In this document: one piece after another, positions 21,754-33,340 of the stretch
Layout of the letters: each line of letters opens with the position of its first letter
Numbering within the stretch: the first letter of the stretch is position 1
NCBI GenBank assembly: GCA_016802295.1
Contig: JAESIW010000180.1
Location: forward strand, 10,752-74,751
Reading direction: 5' to 3'
DNA from: Brachionus rotundiformis
Lineage: Eukaryota > Rotifera > Eurotatoria > Ploima > Brachionidae
Length of the DNA: 64,000 nucleotides
Translations under genes and position numbers: made by a program
The notes under the pieces: model-generated
What the model saw: the letters and a program-made list of their open reading frames with translations, nothing else
What the model was told of the DNA's origin: nothing
Database searches by the model: none

Positions 21754-22279
21754 TGTAATTGTTATTTAAATTTCTTTTTAAAACTAGAACTTGTCTATTC
21801 TCAAAATGATATTTGTAGTTCATATTTATATGTGAGTTTTTAATAAACAAAAGCATTTTATCTAGTGATTTCATCTTTAATATCGAATGCTGAATTCTTT
21901 CAATTCTGGGATGTAGGGTTTGGTAACAATCAAAATTGATCATAATCAATAAATTGGATATTTAAAGAAACAATCAAACAATAGAAATTCAAACTTTATT
22001 TCCATAATTTTTACAAATTGTGGACATGAAGTAAAGGTATTGTGAATGATAAGGACTTATGTATTATTCGATACATAAACCCTCCGTATTCTACAAACTA
22101 TTCTTTTCATTTTATTGATAAAACTAAACATTGATTATTTTCAAACAATCATTGATCAAAAATAAAAAAAATAGTTATTCAATTAAACTCATTGAAGCAG
22201 AAAACTTGAAGCACCATATAAATTACCTAAAGTAAAGAAACAAAAATATCAGTTTCTATATTCTAAGAAATAATTCAAA
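21754..22279. promoter_or_regulatory. Divergent P1/P2 promoter region, copy 3
   Basis: This 526-bp spacer is substantially diverged from the other two. Retained parts are the TATA-like elements (about 21822-21830 and 22215-22223), TTGGTAACAATCAAAAT..GATCAT at about 21919-21945, and ATTGTGGACA near 22018. These are the best candidates for functional control sites. Confidence 0.5.
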
Positions 22280-23214
22280 ATGTTTGGTAAAACCAAATAC
22301 ATACAATCAAATATAAACAAAATTAATTTGTTTGTTTAGGTTCATTCGGCTCTTCATCATTTGGTTCATCATGTGGATCATGTGAAACTTCATGCTGTCC
22401 ACCACCTCCACCACCACCACCACAACCAGTGCCAGTACCAGTTCCAGTACCACAACCATACCCAGTACCAGTAAGAATCCCACGTCACGTTCCACATCCA
22501 ATCCCAACTCCAGTACCACAACCAGTACCAACTCCAATCAGAGTACCAGTACCAAGACCAGTTCCAGTACCAACTCCAGTACCAGTTCCACAACCATGCC
22601 CTGTACCAGTACCATTCAAAGTACCAGTAAGAGTACCAGTACCAGTTCAACTCACTGTTCACGAACCAGTACCACAAGCCCAAACTGTTCAAGTACCAAT
22701 CAGAGTACCAGTACCACAACCATGTCCAGTACCAACCCCAGTTCCAACTCCAGTACCAGTTAGAGTACCAATCAGAATCCCAGTTCCACAACCATACCCA
22801 GTTGTTGAGCACGTCGATGTTCCATACAGAGTACCAGTACCAAAACCATACCCAGGTACATACATATTTATTTTTACTCTTTTTTTTTTCAGCATATTTG
22901 TTAATTTTTACCTCTTTCTAGTCCCAGAAAGATTCCCAGTTCCAGTAAGAGTACCAGTTCCACACAAATATCCAGTACCACAACCAGTACCAGTCCCAGT
23001 TAAAATTCCAACTCCAGTACCAGTACCACAAAGAGTTCCAATCCCAACTCCAGTTCCTCAACCAGTACCAGTACCAGTTCCAGTACCACCACCATGTCCA
23101 CCACCATGCCCAGCTCCATGCCCATCACCATGTGGCTCTGCTTCATTCGGTGCTGCTCAACTCTCACTACCATTGACTTCATCATTGGGCTCATCTTCAT
23201 TCGGCTCTTTCTAA
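22280..23214 (+). CDS. Val-Pro-repeat protein P2, copy 3
   Basis: Exons are 22280-22286 (ATGTTTG), 22340-22855 and 22922-23214, giving 271 aa. The protein is practically identical to copies 1 and 2. The first intron is different in sequence, although its position is kept. Intron 2 is 66 nt and stop-free, as in copy 1. Homology to the other copies ends about 50 bp after the stop codon. Confidence 0.8.
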
Positions 23215-23263
23215 ATTAAACATAAAAATTAATTCCATTCAAATAAAGTCTACTTTATCCTTT

Positions 23264-26200
23264 TACTTAAGTTTTTATTTAGTTTACATATACTTTAATT
23301 AAATAATTTTTTTTAATTTATCTTAATTATTTCTAAATCTTTAATTTTAATTATACATTATACATTTCTCTATATCTCTCTGGATATGCAAATAATTGAT
23401 ATTTAATAATTAGTTTTTATTAATTAAAGCTAAATTGCCTTTTTCGGTCTCTTGAGATCTATCCATCCTCAATAGACTTTTAAAAGCTTCTCGAGAGTGT
23501 CAAAAATACTAAAAAGCACCTCTAATGAAACACTCTATCAAATTCATTTAAAGCATTTCAAGTCTCTATAACTAAATTAACCACCCGAGGGTTTCGATTG
23601 CTCTTTGTATCTGAATCATTTTGATGCTTAATTAGGCTATAATGTTCAATGAACTCTGTGTCAATGGGTTTTTTTTTTTTTTAGCACGCGAATATCTTTT
23701 TCTTCTTATGGACACATGATTAAGTAAAAATGAGAGTATTCATCCGATTTCGATGGTAAAAAATTAAGTTAGGTGTTTGGAAATCTTTATTTCGTCTGTT
23801 TTAAATTTCTAAATTTGATCTTTTTTAAAACAATTGAGCTGTGTAATTCTTTTTTAATTAGATCAGATTTATTTTAAGTAAAGAAACAATTATGCTATCC
23901 AAATCATGGAATATTTACTTTATCTTAACAATGAATATTTATTTATTTATTAAAATAGTTTTAACTTTAGATTAAATACTTTTACCTTTTTGTAAAAAAA
24001 AAATATTTAGAAGAATTTATAACAATAAAAAAAAATTTATCAAAATTATCTTATTTATTTGATGCAACATTTTATGAAATTAAGATCTGTTTTAAAAAGA
24101 TTTATTTAACAGAAATGGCTTCTGAGATTTGAGCAAACCACGAAGTTTTAATTTAAAAAAAAACCAAGTTATCAATTAGATAGTTAAAAATAAATAATCT
24201 GTTTTAAAGTTTATTTAATTAAGTTTGGAATTAGTATATAATTTTTTTAAATATAAAGGAAAATTGAAGACTTCTATATTAGTTAAAAAGTCAGAGCAAA
24301 ATTATACCTATTCCATCAGTTTATTTTTGAATAAGGAATATATATAAATTTTAAATTTTAAATTGATTTTTTAAAAGCTTTTTTTAGATCATGTATCTTT
24401 CAAAAATTTATTTAAAAATTATGCACCTTAATCCAGGTAGAGTTAGTATCATTTTAATAATAATTAAAAAAAATTTTTTAATCTTTGTTATATGAATTAT
24501 ACATTAAGAGAATTATAAGCTAAATTATGGCAAATATGTCTGCTTTGATAATTTTGGCATTTAAAAAAATTCAAAAAATTTTAAAGTAAAGCCTCATTGC
24601 TTAATAATTTTGGATTGAGAAATATTAAACCCAAAAACTAGGCGAATCTGACTCCTTAATTCATTAAGTTTCAAATCACAAAATTTCTAAGGAAATGCCA
24701 ATAGCGGATGCTGGTTTTTTTTTAAGTTTAAATTAAATTCAGCTCTTGAATTGAAACTATAGAAATTTTGATTACTTTTCTCTTTATAGATTTCAAATTA
24801 ATTAATTGAATTTTTTTCTACTCGATATATCTAAAGTGCTTGCAGTTTTTATTTTTCCAAGTACCAAATTCCTTATTTCTATCGCCCAAAAGCTAAAATA
24901 AAGCAAACATGAACTGAATTATTAAATTACATCCAACGTATGCTGAAAGGGTTTTCATACTTTTTAAATTTCTTTTTGATTTCCGTCATCAATTCCACGA
25001 CAATTAATACTTTTAATTACGGATTTTTGGAAATTAATTCTTTTTAAATATTATTAATTTTGTTAAAAATAAAAAAAAAATTTAATTTAGCGAGTTTATA
25101 TTGCTTTTTAAATTTTTTTTACTTAGAAAAATTTAGCATTGGAAGCTTCCCCAAAAATCTAACTTATAATAATAATTATTTATAGATAATCTTTTAATCA
25201 TGGTACAAAAAGTAGTGGATCTAGAGATTGATCTTGGTCAATAAAACTTTTATTTTTTATATTTGTGCAAGTTGTAATAAAAATAAATTGTTTATTTTTT
25301 TTAAAAAGTTTATATTTTGATAGTAACAATTTGATTCAATCTTTAAGTCAAATTACTTAATTGTTTTTTAAAGATAAAATCAACGCTTTATCGATCAACA
25401 TAAATAGGAAATGAGAAAATTTGTTATTTGAACTCAGGCTCTGTTCTAGCAAGAATTACATAACTGCTTCTAAGATGTATCTAATATCCAATTTATTTTT
25501 CTTATTGTAATGAATATAATTATTTAAAAAATATTAAATAACTTCTTTTCTAATCTGATTTTCTGATTCATTCGCTTGGGAATTAAGATAAATCTATTAA
25601 ATAAATTGAAAATTTTGTTAATTTTTATTTTAATTCTTAATTTAACTATTTATTAAGTTTAATCATAGACAGATTACTTTAAAACTTTTAGCTTAAAAAT
25701 GATGATTAAACAAAACTATCTTAGATAAAATTTAATAAGCAGATAATTAAAAATCAAATAAAAAAATTTTAAATAATATAGTTGAAAAAGTAATTGTTTA
25801 TTGAAAAGATATCCCAAATGACTCTAATGAAAAATATAATTAAAAAACGGTTAGTCAAGATGAAAATTTTAGTTCAGTAATTTTTTATTATCTGATAACA
25901 TTTATCTATTATATCAGAAAATCAAAAATCTAAGTTTTTTAATAGATTAATAATTATTATAACTAATAAACAGAATGTTATGACATTAAATTTTTTTATT
26001 TGGTTAATTTAAGATTTTATGATAATATTAAATTTGACCAAATTTGATGCTCTCTGAAATTGGACGCAATAAATTCAAGAATGTAGTCTCAATGGAGAAG
26101 CTTTTATGGATTATTTTTCATTTTGTTAAAAAACTCGTTATATTCTTTGATTAGCAATTATAAAATAATTCTAATCCTGATTAATACTAAATTGAAAATT

Positions 26201-27271
26201 AAAATATAAGTTTCATCTTTAAACTGAAATTTTGAATATTTGATAATTTTTCTTCAATTTCTAAGTGTGAGTACTTAAAAGTAATTATCTATAAGATTAT
26301 GTGTTTATGTTTTTGTTAAGTATATAAGTTAAATTTATTTAAGCCTTTTGATCTTATTTTCTCGAAAGCGTATTTAGGAAAGGAATTTCTTTTTGGAGTC
26401 ATCTCTTCCTAAACGATCAATAAATTTTCTTTTGATTTAATTTTTAAAAAAAAAAGAGTATCATTTGTCAGTTTTTCATTATTATTATTTATTCCAATAA
26501 ACACCTTGAAGGCGATGTAAAGTCAAAAAAGTAAATAACGATCATAGATAAAGAGACAGCTCAACAGCGATTATTATCAAAAATTTTATTTTGATATTAT
26601 TTTTGAATTCATATTTCAAAATTTCTTATTGTTTTATCAAAAATTAATTTCTCAAATCTAAAGACACTCATGACTTCTTTTACAAGGCAAACTGTGTTTT
26701 TAGGTAGGCTTATCTTGTCGAAAAATAAACATAGCTCATTTAGGATTCTATTTTGTCTAAACAGAAGCATTGTATTCTTTTGACTTAAGCTAGAAATAAA
26801 GTTTGGCTATCCAAAAATACGATTGCATCAATCTACCATTAGTATTAACAATCGAATCAATATATGCAATCATAGCCAGATTAAAACAAACTTAAGTTAT
26901 AAGAGAGTTTTATCCGTTCAAATGCAAACTACTGCAGCCGCTGTTATAATGAAAAAAAATTCATTTATTTTTGAAAAGAGGATAGAGGAGGATATGGGTA
27001 TGATTAAGTATTAAATAAAATTTATTTTCAAATGTACTGTATTTAGTCAAAGAAAGTTCGGCCATAAGAGCATTTCTTCTATTCTAAAAAAGTGACTCGA
27101 ATAGAAACATGAAAAACGCATTTTGAATTTTCATGTAAATCGATAATTCAAATAAAGGATAATTTCTGATTGAAATAAAAGCAAGTCTGTCCTATTTGTG
27201 GTTACTTCAATGTGAGTAAATACGGTAAGCTTAAAAGTATGTGCAGATTAGATAATCACATACTGTAGAGT
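23264..27271. other. 4-kb AT-rich gene desert
   Basis: There is no supportable gene, RNA gene or transposon terminus in this stretch. It is almost entirely low-complexity A/T sequence with scattered poly-A and poly-T runs. Confidence 0.5.
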
Positions 27272-27892
27272 ATGTTATCCTGTGTTAGGTTGACCATAAC
27301 TTCGATAAATGCAATTACTGACATTAACCATATATATGCAAACTATCACCCAGATGGCGTCAATTTCAACTCAAGCAGTGTTAATATACAATTCGATTTG
27401 CCATATGACACTTTTGCTAGAATTGTCCAAGTAACTGTTACAAAGGACATGTCCCAGTCTACTGTAACTGTTCTTCTTATGCAAAATGACATGGTCGTTG
27501 ATTCAAAGACAGAGTTCTCTACAAATAAATTTGTTCTTAACAATTTCTCTGAACAAAAGATACAGAGAATTGTGGTAATAATCAGAAATTCAAACGGATA
27601 CAATGTTGAAAATGTAAAAGTCAGTATTAAAGCTTGTATAGATAAGATCACAACTACAACAAGCACAACAACACCGACAACAACCACTACTGAATATAGA
27701 GTACCATGCTTCCCTGTATTGGAATTTGACTACATGAATCCACGTTTGACCATAACTTCGATAAATGCAATTACTGACATTAACCATATATATGCAAACT
27801 ATCACCCAGATGGCGTCAATTTCAACTCAAGCAGTGTTAATATACAATTCGATTTGCCATATGACACTTTTGCTAGAATTTTTAAAAAATAA
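27272..27892 (+). pseudogene. Fragment of Thr-rich repeat-domain protein
   Basis: The 206-codon open frame holds one complete ~125-residue domain rich in beta-branched residues (LTITSINAITDINHIYANYH onward, ending VKVSIKACI). A TTTTTSTTTPTTTTTE-type linker follows, then the first ~45 residues of a second domain copy. Bases 27290-27426 and 27746-27880 are essentially identical. After that, the second copy decays (TTTAAAAAATAA stop, then damaged homology to about 27960). There is no signal peptide and no upstream exon. It looks like the remains of a secreted or mucin-like tandem-domain protein. The family is not recognised. Confidence 0.5.
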
Positions 27893-29180
27893 CTGTTCTC
27901 ATGCAAAATTACAAGGGCAAAGACTTAAATTCTAAGTCTAGATTTCATAATTTAATTTTCCACTTGAAGATTTTCCAAGAGTTTAAAAGTATGTTTGCAT
28001 GGGAGTAGTAATGAATGTAAAACCGAAATGAAAGCTTGTCATGACAACATGTTTCACTACGTCTAAACAGGAAATAATCTGCTCCTAAAATATTAAAAGC
28101 CAAATTTTTAAATTTTATTCATAACAATCTAAAGTAGAATATAAAAATAAGAGTTGGATAAAATTGAGAGCATTATTGAGTCTGCTTGACTTATAAGGAC
28201 ATAGAAACTTTGAGAATTGCTCATTTGGTTAATTGATTTCTTTCACACGAACACTAATTTCTTATCAAAATTATTAGAACTAGCCCCAAGGCAAGAGCTT
28301 ATGTTTTCAGACATTAGGCTTATGGTTAACAGGAAATAATTCTGTTTGCAAGTGCCTGCTGAGTTTAATTTAATATTTTTACACTCGGCTTAGGCTGCGA
28401 GTGCGAAAAGTTAGTACCATTTTCATAATTTATGTTTGTCTATGATGCAAGTAGCAGAAGCCAGAAGAAAATCGATAAATACAATTTGTCCAATAGAATT
28501 ATGCTTGATAAATGAAATAAGAGGAAATAAAAAAAAATTATTAAACAGAATGAAAGCAAACAAATGAATAGAGAAATAAGCCAGCTGGATTTGTTAATTA
28601 ACTACTCTTGAGTGATTATTGTCATTGTTTAGAAAAAGAGCCGATAAGGATTATATTTCTGGAAAAAATAATAAATTATGATTAGGGATTTGAATGACAA
28701 GCTCGTGCGTGAGTATTTGTCAATTAATGGATCGTGTGCTGTTTTCGACAACAGAAAGAGAAACGAAAAAAATCGATAAAATCTAAAAAAAAAAATTATG
28801 ATTTGTTATTAAGCGATAATAATTTATGATTTTGTTTAGTTCGTTATTTTCCTTCTTCTTCTTCTTCCTCGTCTTATTTTCAGTTTTTTTTTTTAGTTGA
28901 AAAATTTTAGTTTGTCGTTAAAAATCCATCCATATTTATGTGGAATTTCATTTTAAGTAGCAGAAGTTAACGCGTGGCCGCACTCGAGCCTGAACTCTGA
29001 ACTCATTAATCTCTAAACTCACTTCATTCTAATCTCTGTTCTTGTCAGAATAATTTTTTCGTTCATCATGGCTTTTATATTAGAAAAAATATATTCTAAT
29101 AAAAATCAATATATTGATTTTAGCTATTTGTTTTCTTTTGTCTCTTACTAACACTCCTTAATCTACTAAATAATTATCAA
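27893..29180. other. Upstream region of Onecut, no gene recognised
   Basis: AT-rich sequence with no supported coding content. It may contain Onecut regulatory DNA. Confidence 0.4.
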
Positions 29181-29189
29181 AAATTACTC

Positions 29190-29640
29190 AATATCGTCTC
29201 GGCTATGATAGCTTCATGCCTAGGCGAACATTGATCCCAAGCCTGATCATCGCCATATTTTCATAGCGTAGACACTGCTTTTGTCTTATAGTTCAGTTTT
29301 CTTCATTATTAACTGCTTGTGTGGCTGGATAGTTAGCCCTACGCGCTTGCAGAAGAACCGAGATGTAGTTTCCCGATCAGCTTTACAAGCCCTTCCCCCA
29401 AAAGGATTTGAATTTTGATCCTGGGATCACTTGGTATTAAATGGCAGCCATTTTGTAGCATAGGGTCATTGATTAACTACTTAGGAGGCCTGGCATCTGG
29501 GCCTATGCGATTGCAGAAGAGTCCTCTACTCTCTTTTAACCTTCGAGCTCTTACTTACTCTGATTAACTACGTCGACGCATCGACGCGTTTTTTGTCTTA
29601 AGTCTGTCTCGGGTTCCCTAATTTCTTGTTCAGCCCTCAT
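29190..29640. repeat. Possible tRNA-derived SINE with partial duplication
   Basis: This island is markedly less AT-rich than its surroundings. CCTACGCGCTTGCAGAAGA (about 29338) recurs as CCTATGCGATTGCAGAAGA (about 29512), about 175 bp apart. TGGCTGGATAGTTAG resembles a Pol III A box, and GGATTTGAATTTTGATCC a degenerate B box about 75 bp on. The resemblance is loose. It could equally be 5'UTR or regulatory sequence of Onecut. Confidence 0.3.
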
Positions 29641-29701
29641 TTTTGCTAATTAAAGTTTAATTTGGTGTATTTATCTATTTAGAGATTTATATGTAATAGG
29701 A

Positions 29702-31510
29702 ATGTTTAGGCTAATGGCTGATTTTAATAGTTTTCCAAATCAACCAGTCAACAGTCTACATAATACGACTCAAATACACAGTCACCATATGAACCAGACT
29801 AGTCATATTCCCCAATTTCAGCCAAACCACAACCTAATGAACACGCAATGCCAGAACTATGCTGGATACGCGCCCAATTCATACTTTGAAGATGCATACA
29901 GCAAAAAGGCTTCGTACATGCATCCATCCCAGCAGATAAAAAATCCCAACCGGAACAAAAAAGTCAAAGACTTGATCCTTGACTTGCGCATGCAGCAGCA
30001 GCAACAACAACAGCAGCAGCAGCCGCAGGCTCAAATGCAACATCAATACGGCCAGCCACAAGTTCACATGGACCAGCAATACCAGCCGTACTACTACGAG
30101 CCCGACATGCCGCAAAATTCGATCACTTTGAACTGTTTGAACAACAATCAGCACACATCGAACCAAAACTCACTGGATCTAATTCAATTGCTAAACTCGA
30201 CCAACACCACAATAGATGAGTCCAACTATCAGACACCGCTGAATCAGTACCACTTGGCCTCCGAGGACGACATATCCTCGCTATCCTCAAACTCTTCTCT
30301 CTCATCCAATCAACACTACCTGCCACCACCCACTCATCAAATACAGCAGCATAATCAACTACACGACATAGTCGAAGACTGTCATGTAGCGGTTAACTTG
30401 TGTGAAAATCAAAACCAAGAAGAAGACAATTTTCTTTACAACATACTTAACAAAATAAATACTCAAAATGATAAACTAATTTTACTAAGCCAAGACTTTG
30501 AGACTCCATCCAACAGTTCGCCATCGTCCTCGTCGTCGGCCTCGGCCGGCTCGAACCCCCAGGACGACAAGGTGATGCTTATGAACCAGTGTGTCTCAAT
30601 GGACGACCAAGCTAGCACCACATACGCGACACTGCAGCCGGCCGGCAACGCCGAAATGCCCAAGACAACTGACTACATGCAGCAGGAGAGCCTGCTCGAA
30701 AACATGCCCCAATACATGGTGCAATCTCAAACACCAGAACCGTCAGTGGAGAAAAAAGAGTCCGATCTTAGCGTAGATTGTAGCCAGGCGAAGAGCATTC
30801 AGCCAGTTCCTTCGCCGACCAACTCTCAAATGGAAGAGATAAACACCAAAGAGCTGGCACACAAGATCAGCTCTGAACTTAAGCGATACAGTATTCCGCA
30901 GGCGGTGTTTGCCCAAAGAGTGCTGTGTCGCAGCCAGGGAACTCTGTCCGACTTGCTGAGAAATCCGAAGCCTTGGTCCAAGCTAAAGTCGGGCCGTGAG
31001 ACCTTTAGACGCATGTACAAGTGGTTGCAGGAGCCCGAGTCGCAGAGAATGAACGCGCTGAGACAGGCGGCCGCCGTCAAGCGCAAAGACGATGACGAAG
31101 AGGAAGAGGAAGATGTGGAGGAAGAGGGCGATGAAGAAGACGACGAAGAGAGCGAAGAAGAGGAAGAGAGTGTTAAGCAGAACAAAATGATGCAGATAAA
31201 TCAAATAATAATTGATCATCAAATGCTTAATCAGAGTCCAAATCAACAGCAGCAGCCGATGCAGAGCAGCCAGAGCGGCCACCATGCCAAAAAGCCCCGC
31301 TTGGTGTTCACCGATATTCAGAGACGCACTTTACAGGCCATATTCAAAGAGACCAAACGACCATCAAAAGAAATGCAGGTCACAATTGCCCAACAGCTCG
31401 GTCTCGAGGTGGCCACTGTGAGCAATTTTTTTATGAACGCGCGCAGACGATCCATGGACAAGTGGAAAGACCAGGACGACGAGAACAGCAATTGCAGCAC
31501 TCAAAAATGA
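29702..31510 (+). CDS. onecut: Onecut (HNF6-type) transcription factor
   Basis: An intact single exon encodes 602 aa. The N-terminal half is Gln/Asn/Ser-rich, with a ~10-residue polyglutamine run near residue 100. The CUT domain spans about 377-455 (ELAHKISSELKRYSIPQAVF, LLRNPKPWSKLKSGRETFRR). A strongly acidic Glu/Asp linker follows at about 463-490. The divergent homeodomain spans about 530-590, with VSNFFMNARRRS; Phe48 and Met50 of that helix are the Onecut hallmark. These nuclear factors bind DNA through both domains and act in neuronal and endodermal development. The ATG at 29702 is the first in frame; a second ATG follows four codons later. In vertebrates the two domains lie on separate exons, so the uninterrupted frame is notable. 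Confidence 0.95.
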   Translation: MFRLMADFNSFPNQPVNSLHNTTQIHSHHMNQTSHIPQFQPNHNLMNTQCQNYAGYAPNSYFEDAYSKKASYMHPSQQIKNPNRNKKVKDLILDLRMQQQQQQQQQQPQAQMQHQYGQPQVHMDQQYQPYYYEPDMPQNSITLNCLNNNQHTSNQNSLDLIQLLNSTNTTIDESNYQTPLNQYHLASEDDISSLSSNSSLSSNQHYLPPPTHQIQQHNQLHDIVEDCHVAVNLCENQNQEEDNFLYNILNKINTQNDKLILLSQDFETPSNSSPSSSSSASAGSNPQDDKVMLMNQCVSMDDQASTTYATLQPAGNAEMPKTTDYMQQESLLENMPQYMVQSQTPEPSVEKKESDLSVDCSQAKSIQPVPSPTNSQMEEINTKELAHKISSELKRYSIPQAVFAQRVLCRSQGTLSDLLRNPKPWSKLKSGRETFRRMYKWLQEPESQRMNALRQAAAVKRKDDDEEEEEDVEEEGDEEDDEESEEEEESVKQNKMMQINQIIIDHQMLNQSPNQQQQPMQSSQSGHHAKKPRLVFTDIQRRTLQAIFKETKRPSKEMQVTIAQQLGLEVATVSNFFMNARRRSMDKWKDQDDENSNCSTQK

Positions 31511-32017
31511 GCCATCAACCATCTGCTTGAACACAGTGAACACGTGGCCATCTCGAGATTGTTATTGTTTTTTGTGCCTATACGAATCACTCTTTATACT
31601 TTATATATTACGGATTTTTTATATTATGTAATTTTTTACATTCCAATCTAAGTCATATAAATAAAACCGATTTTCCTTTTTTTTTTATCATGATTAATTA
31701 AAATTGAACCTAGTCATTTGTTTTCTTTTTTAAATTCCATTCTTTGTTTGTAATAAAAACAAAAACAAATTCGCTTTAATTATTGTTCTATGACGGCGAA
31801 CAATCTAAGTCAGCGTTTTTAAATTATTTATTATTATTTACTCTAGTTTTTTTTTTATTTTCTATATTTTTTATCTACAATATGGTACCTAGTTTTTTTA
31901 TTTGTTGTAGCTTTGGTTTTTTAAAATTGATGTGAAATGGCAAAATCAAAATTTTAATTATCTTTTTTTAAATAAATTTTGTCTAAAAATAAATTTATTA
32001 ATTAGTTTATTTAAATA
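31511..32017. other. Onecut 3' UTR and spacer
   Basis: AATAAA occurs at about 31660, roughly 150 bp after the Onecut stop, a plausible polyadenylation signal. The rest is AT-rich with nothing recognisable. Confidence 0.45.
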
Positions 32018-33207
32018 CCGTATTCTCTAGCAAATAAGTGCCCCTCGGAGACCCCTTTTTTAAAAGCTAATCAAATTAAAAGAGACCTGGGAATCAAGAA
32101 ATTTTCCAGAATTAGACCTCTGTTAGAAACCTTACACTTAGAGATGGTTGAACAACTGTACATGAAACACCAGATATTCTTCTTAAAGCAATTAAAAAAC
32201 CGTTCAGTATGCTGGGATATCATGACTTTCCTTCGCAGTAATTAAAAAAAGTTCGATCAGAAAAATACCTCTTTTTGCAAGCAACTTAATAATGCAGAGA
32301 AAAAAACTCTTATTGATTTTATGTACTATAGTTCGAAGACTTCCCTAGCAATAATAGATCACTTATTTATCGAAGAAAATCGCGGTCTAGTTGATCAAAG
32401 TAAGTTTGTTTTTGCCCAAATAAAATCAAATGGAATTAACCATAGCCTACTTTAATTTTTATGATTTATTAAATTTTTAAAAGCTAATTAAAAGTAGCCT
32501 AGTTCTATGTTGCTTTCATGTAAAGCATCCTTAGATCCTCTTAAAATATTAATTTGAGGATAATATCCAAAGCGACTTGAAATGGGATTCTCAAATCGAA
32601 AATGTGACTGCAAGGGCAAACCGTATATTAAGAACATTTCAAATATTTAAAATTCCCAACATCAAAAATAGTAAGACTACTATACTGCTCACTTTTCAGG
32701 CCTCATTTGGAATATGCCATCAGCTCATGGTGTCCTTACTTAGAGAAACACATAAATGAGATCGAAAAAGTGTAGCGTAAAGCGACGAGGTTAGTACCTG
32801 AACTTGCAGATTTGGAGTATCCACAACTATCTAGACTGAAGTTACCAAGTCTAAGAAAAAGAAGGATACGTGGAGATCTAATCCAAATGTTCTAACTAGT
32901 GAACAATTTAAAGATTGTGAACTTCAGAAATGGTTTAAACTACAGCTTAAACACTAGGCCTGAGAGCAAAAGGCATAATCTTAGAAGAAACTCCAAGAGC
33001 TTGGTGGGAAAAAGAGTAAAGAATTGTAGTCATCGATTTAATTATTTTACAAACAGAGTTGCTGATGTTTGGAATAAGTTGCCAGAAGCACTAAGCTCCA
33101 AGTTGCAGTAATTACTATTACTACTTCTATAATTTTCTATCATCTAAGAACTTAAATTCTTCAATAAAGACACGATTTTGAGGCCACTTATTTGGAAGGG
33201 TATACGG
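32018..33207. mobile_element. TIR-bounded element carrying a LINE fragment
   Basis: The left end, after a TA, reads CCGTATTCTC...CAAATAAGTG. The right end, read inward on the other strand, gives CCGTATACCC...CAAATAAGTG. So imperfect ~30-bp inverted termini are flanked by TA on both sides, as in Tc1/mariner-type insertions. The interior (about 32070-32410) has broken coding-like sequence on the plus strand and then a LINE fragment. There is no transposase I can identify, so it is either non-autonomous or a chance pairing of related termini. Confidence 0.45.
32553..33150 (+). mobile_element. LINE reverse-transcriptase 3' fragment
   Basis: Broken frames encode the C-terminal region of a LINE RT ORF: SDLKWDSQIENVTARAN, then ATRLVPELADLEYPQ, RGDLIQMF and FTNRVADVWNKLPEALSS. 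It shares family and 3' end with the copy at 14220-14520. Several stops and frameshifts make it inactive. Confidence 0.75.
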
Positions 33208-33340
33208 TATATATCTTAATTAAAAAAGAAAAAATTAAAAATGTGGTCAAATTTAGTAAAAGTTCTTATTAAATCTTCTTAGGCTTATAATAATCTCTGG
33301 TTGTCTGACACTCTTCTATAAAACATCAAACCTGAAGAGA

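Larger units (their letters stand above)
20206..23263 (-). repeat. Palindrome, right arm
   Basis: This arm is inverted relative to 15316-18389 and separated from it by a ~1.8-kb spacer that holds the body of the radical SAM gene. Coding parts are nearly identical between arms. The P1/P2 spacer and P1 first exon have diverged, with several indels. Confidence 0.9.

Noticed and set aside
26823..27014. 63-codon open frame in the gene desert
   Set aside because: No recognisable motif, no neighbouring exons, and a composition expected by chance.
30826..31185. Ser-rich antisense frame across the Onecut acidic linker
   Set aside because: It mirrors the Glu/Asp codons of the real gene.
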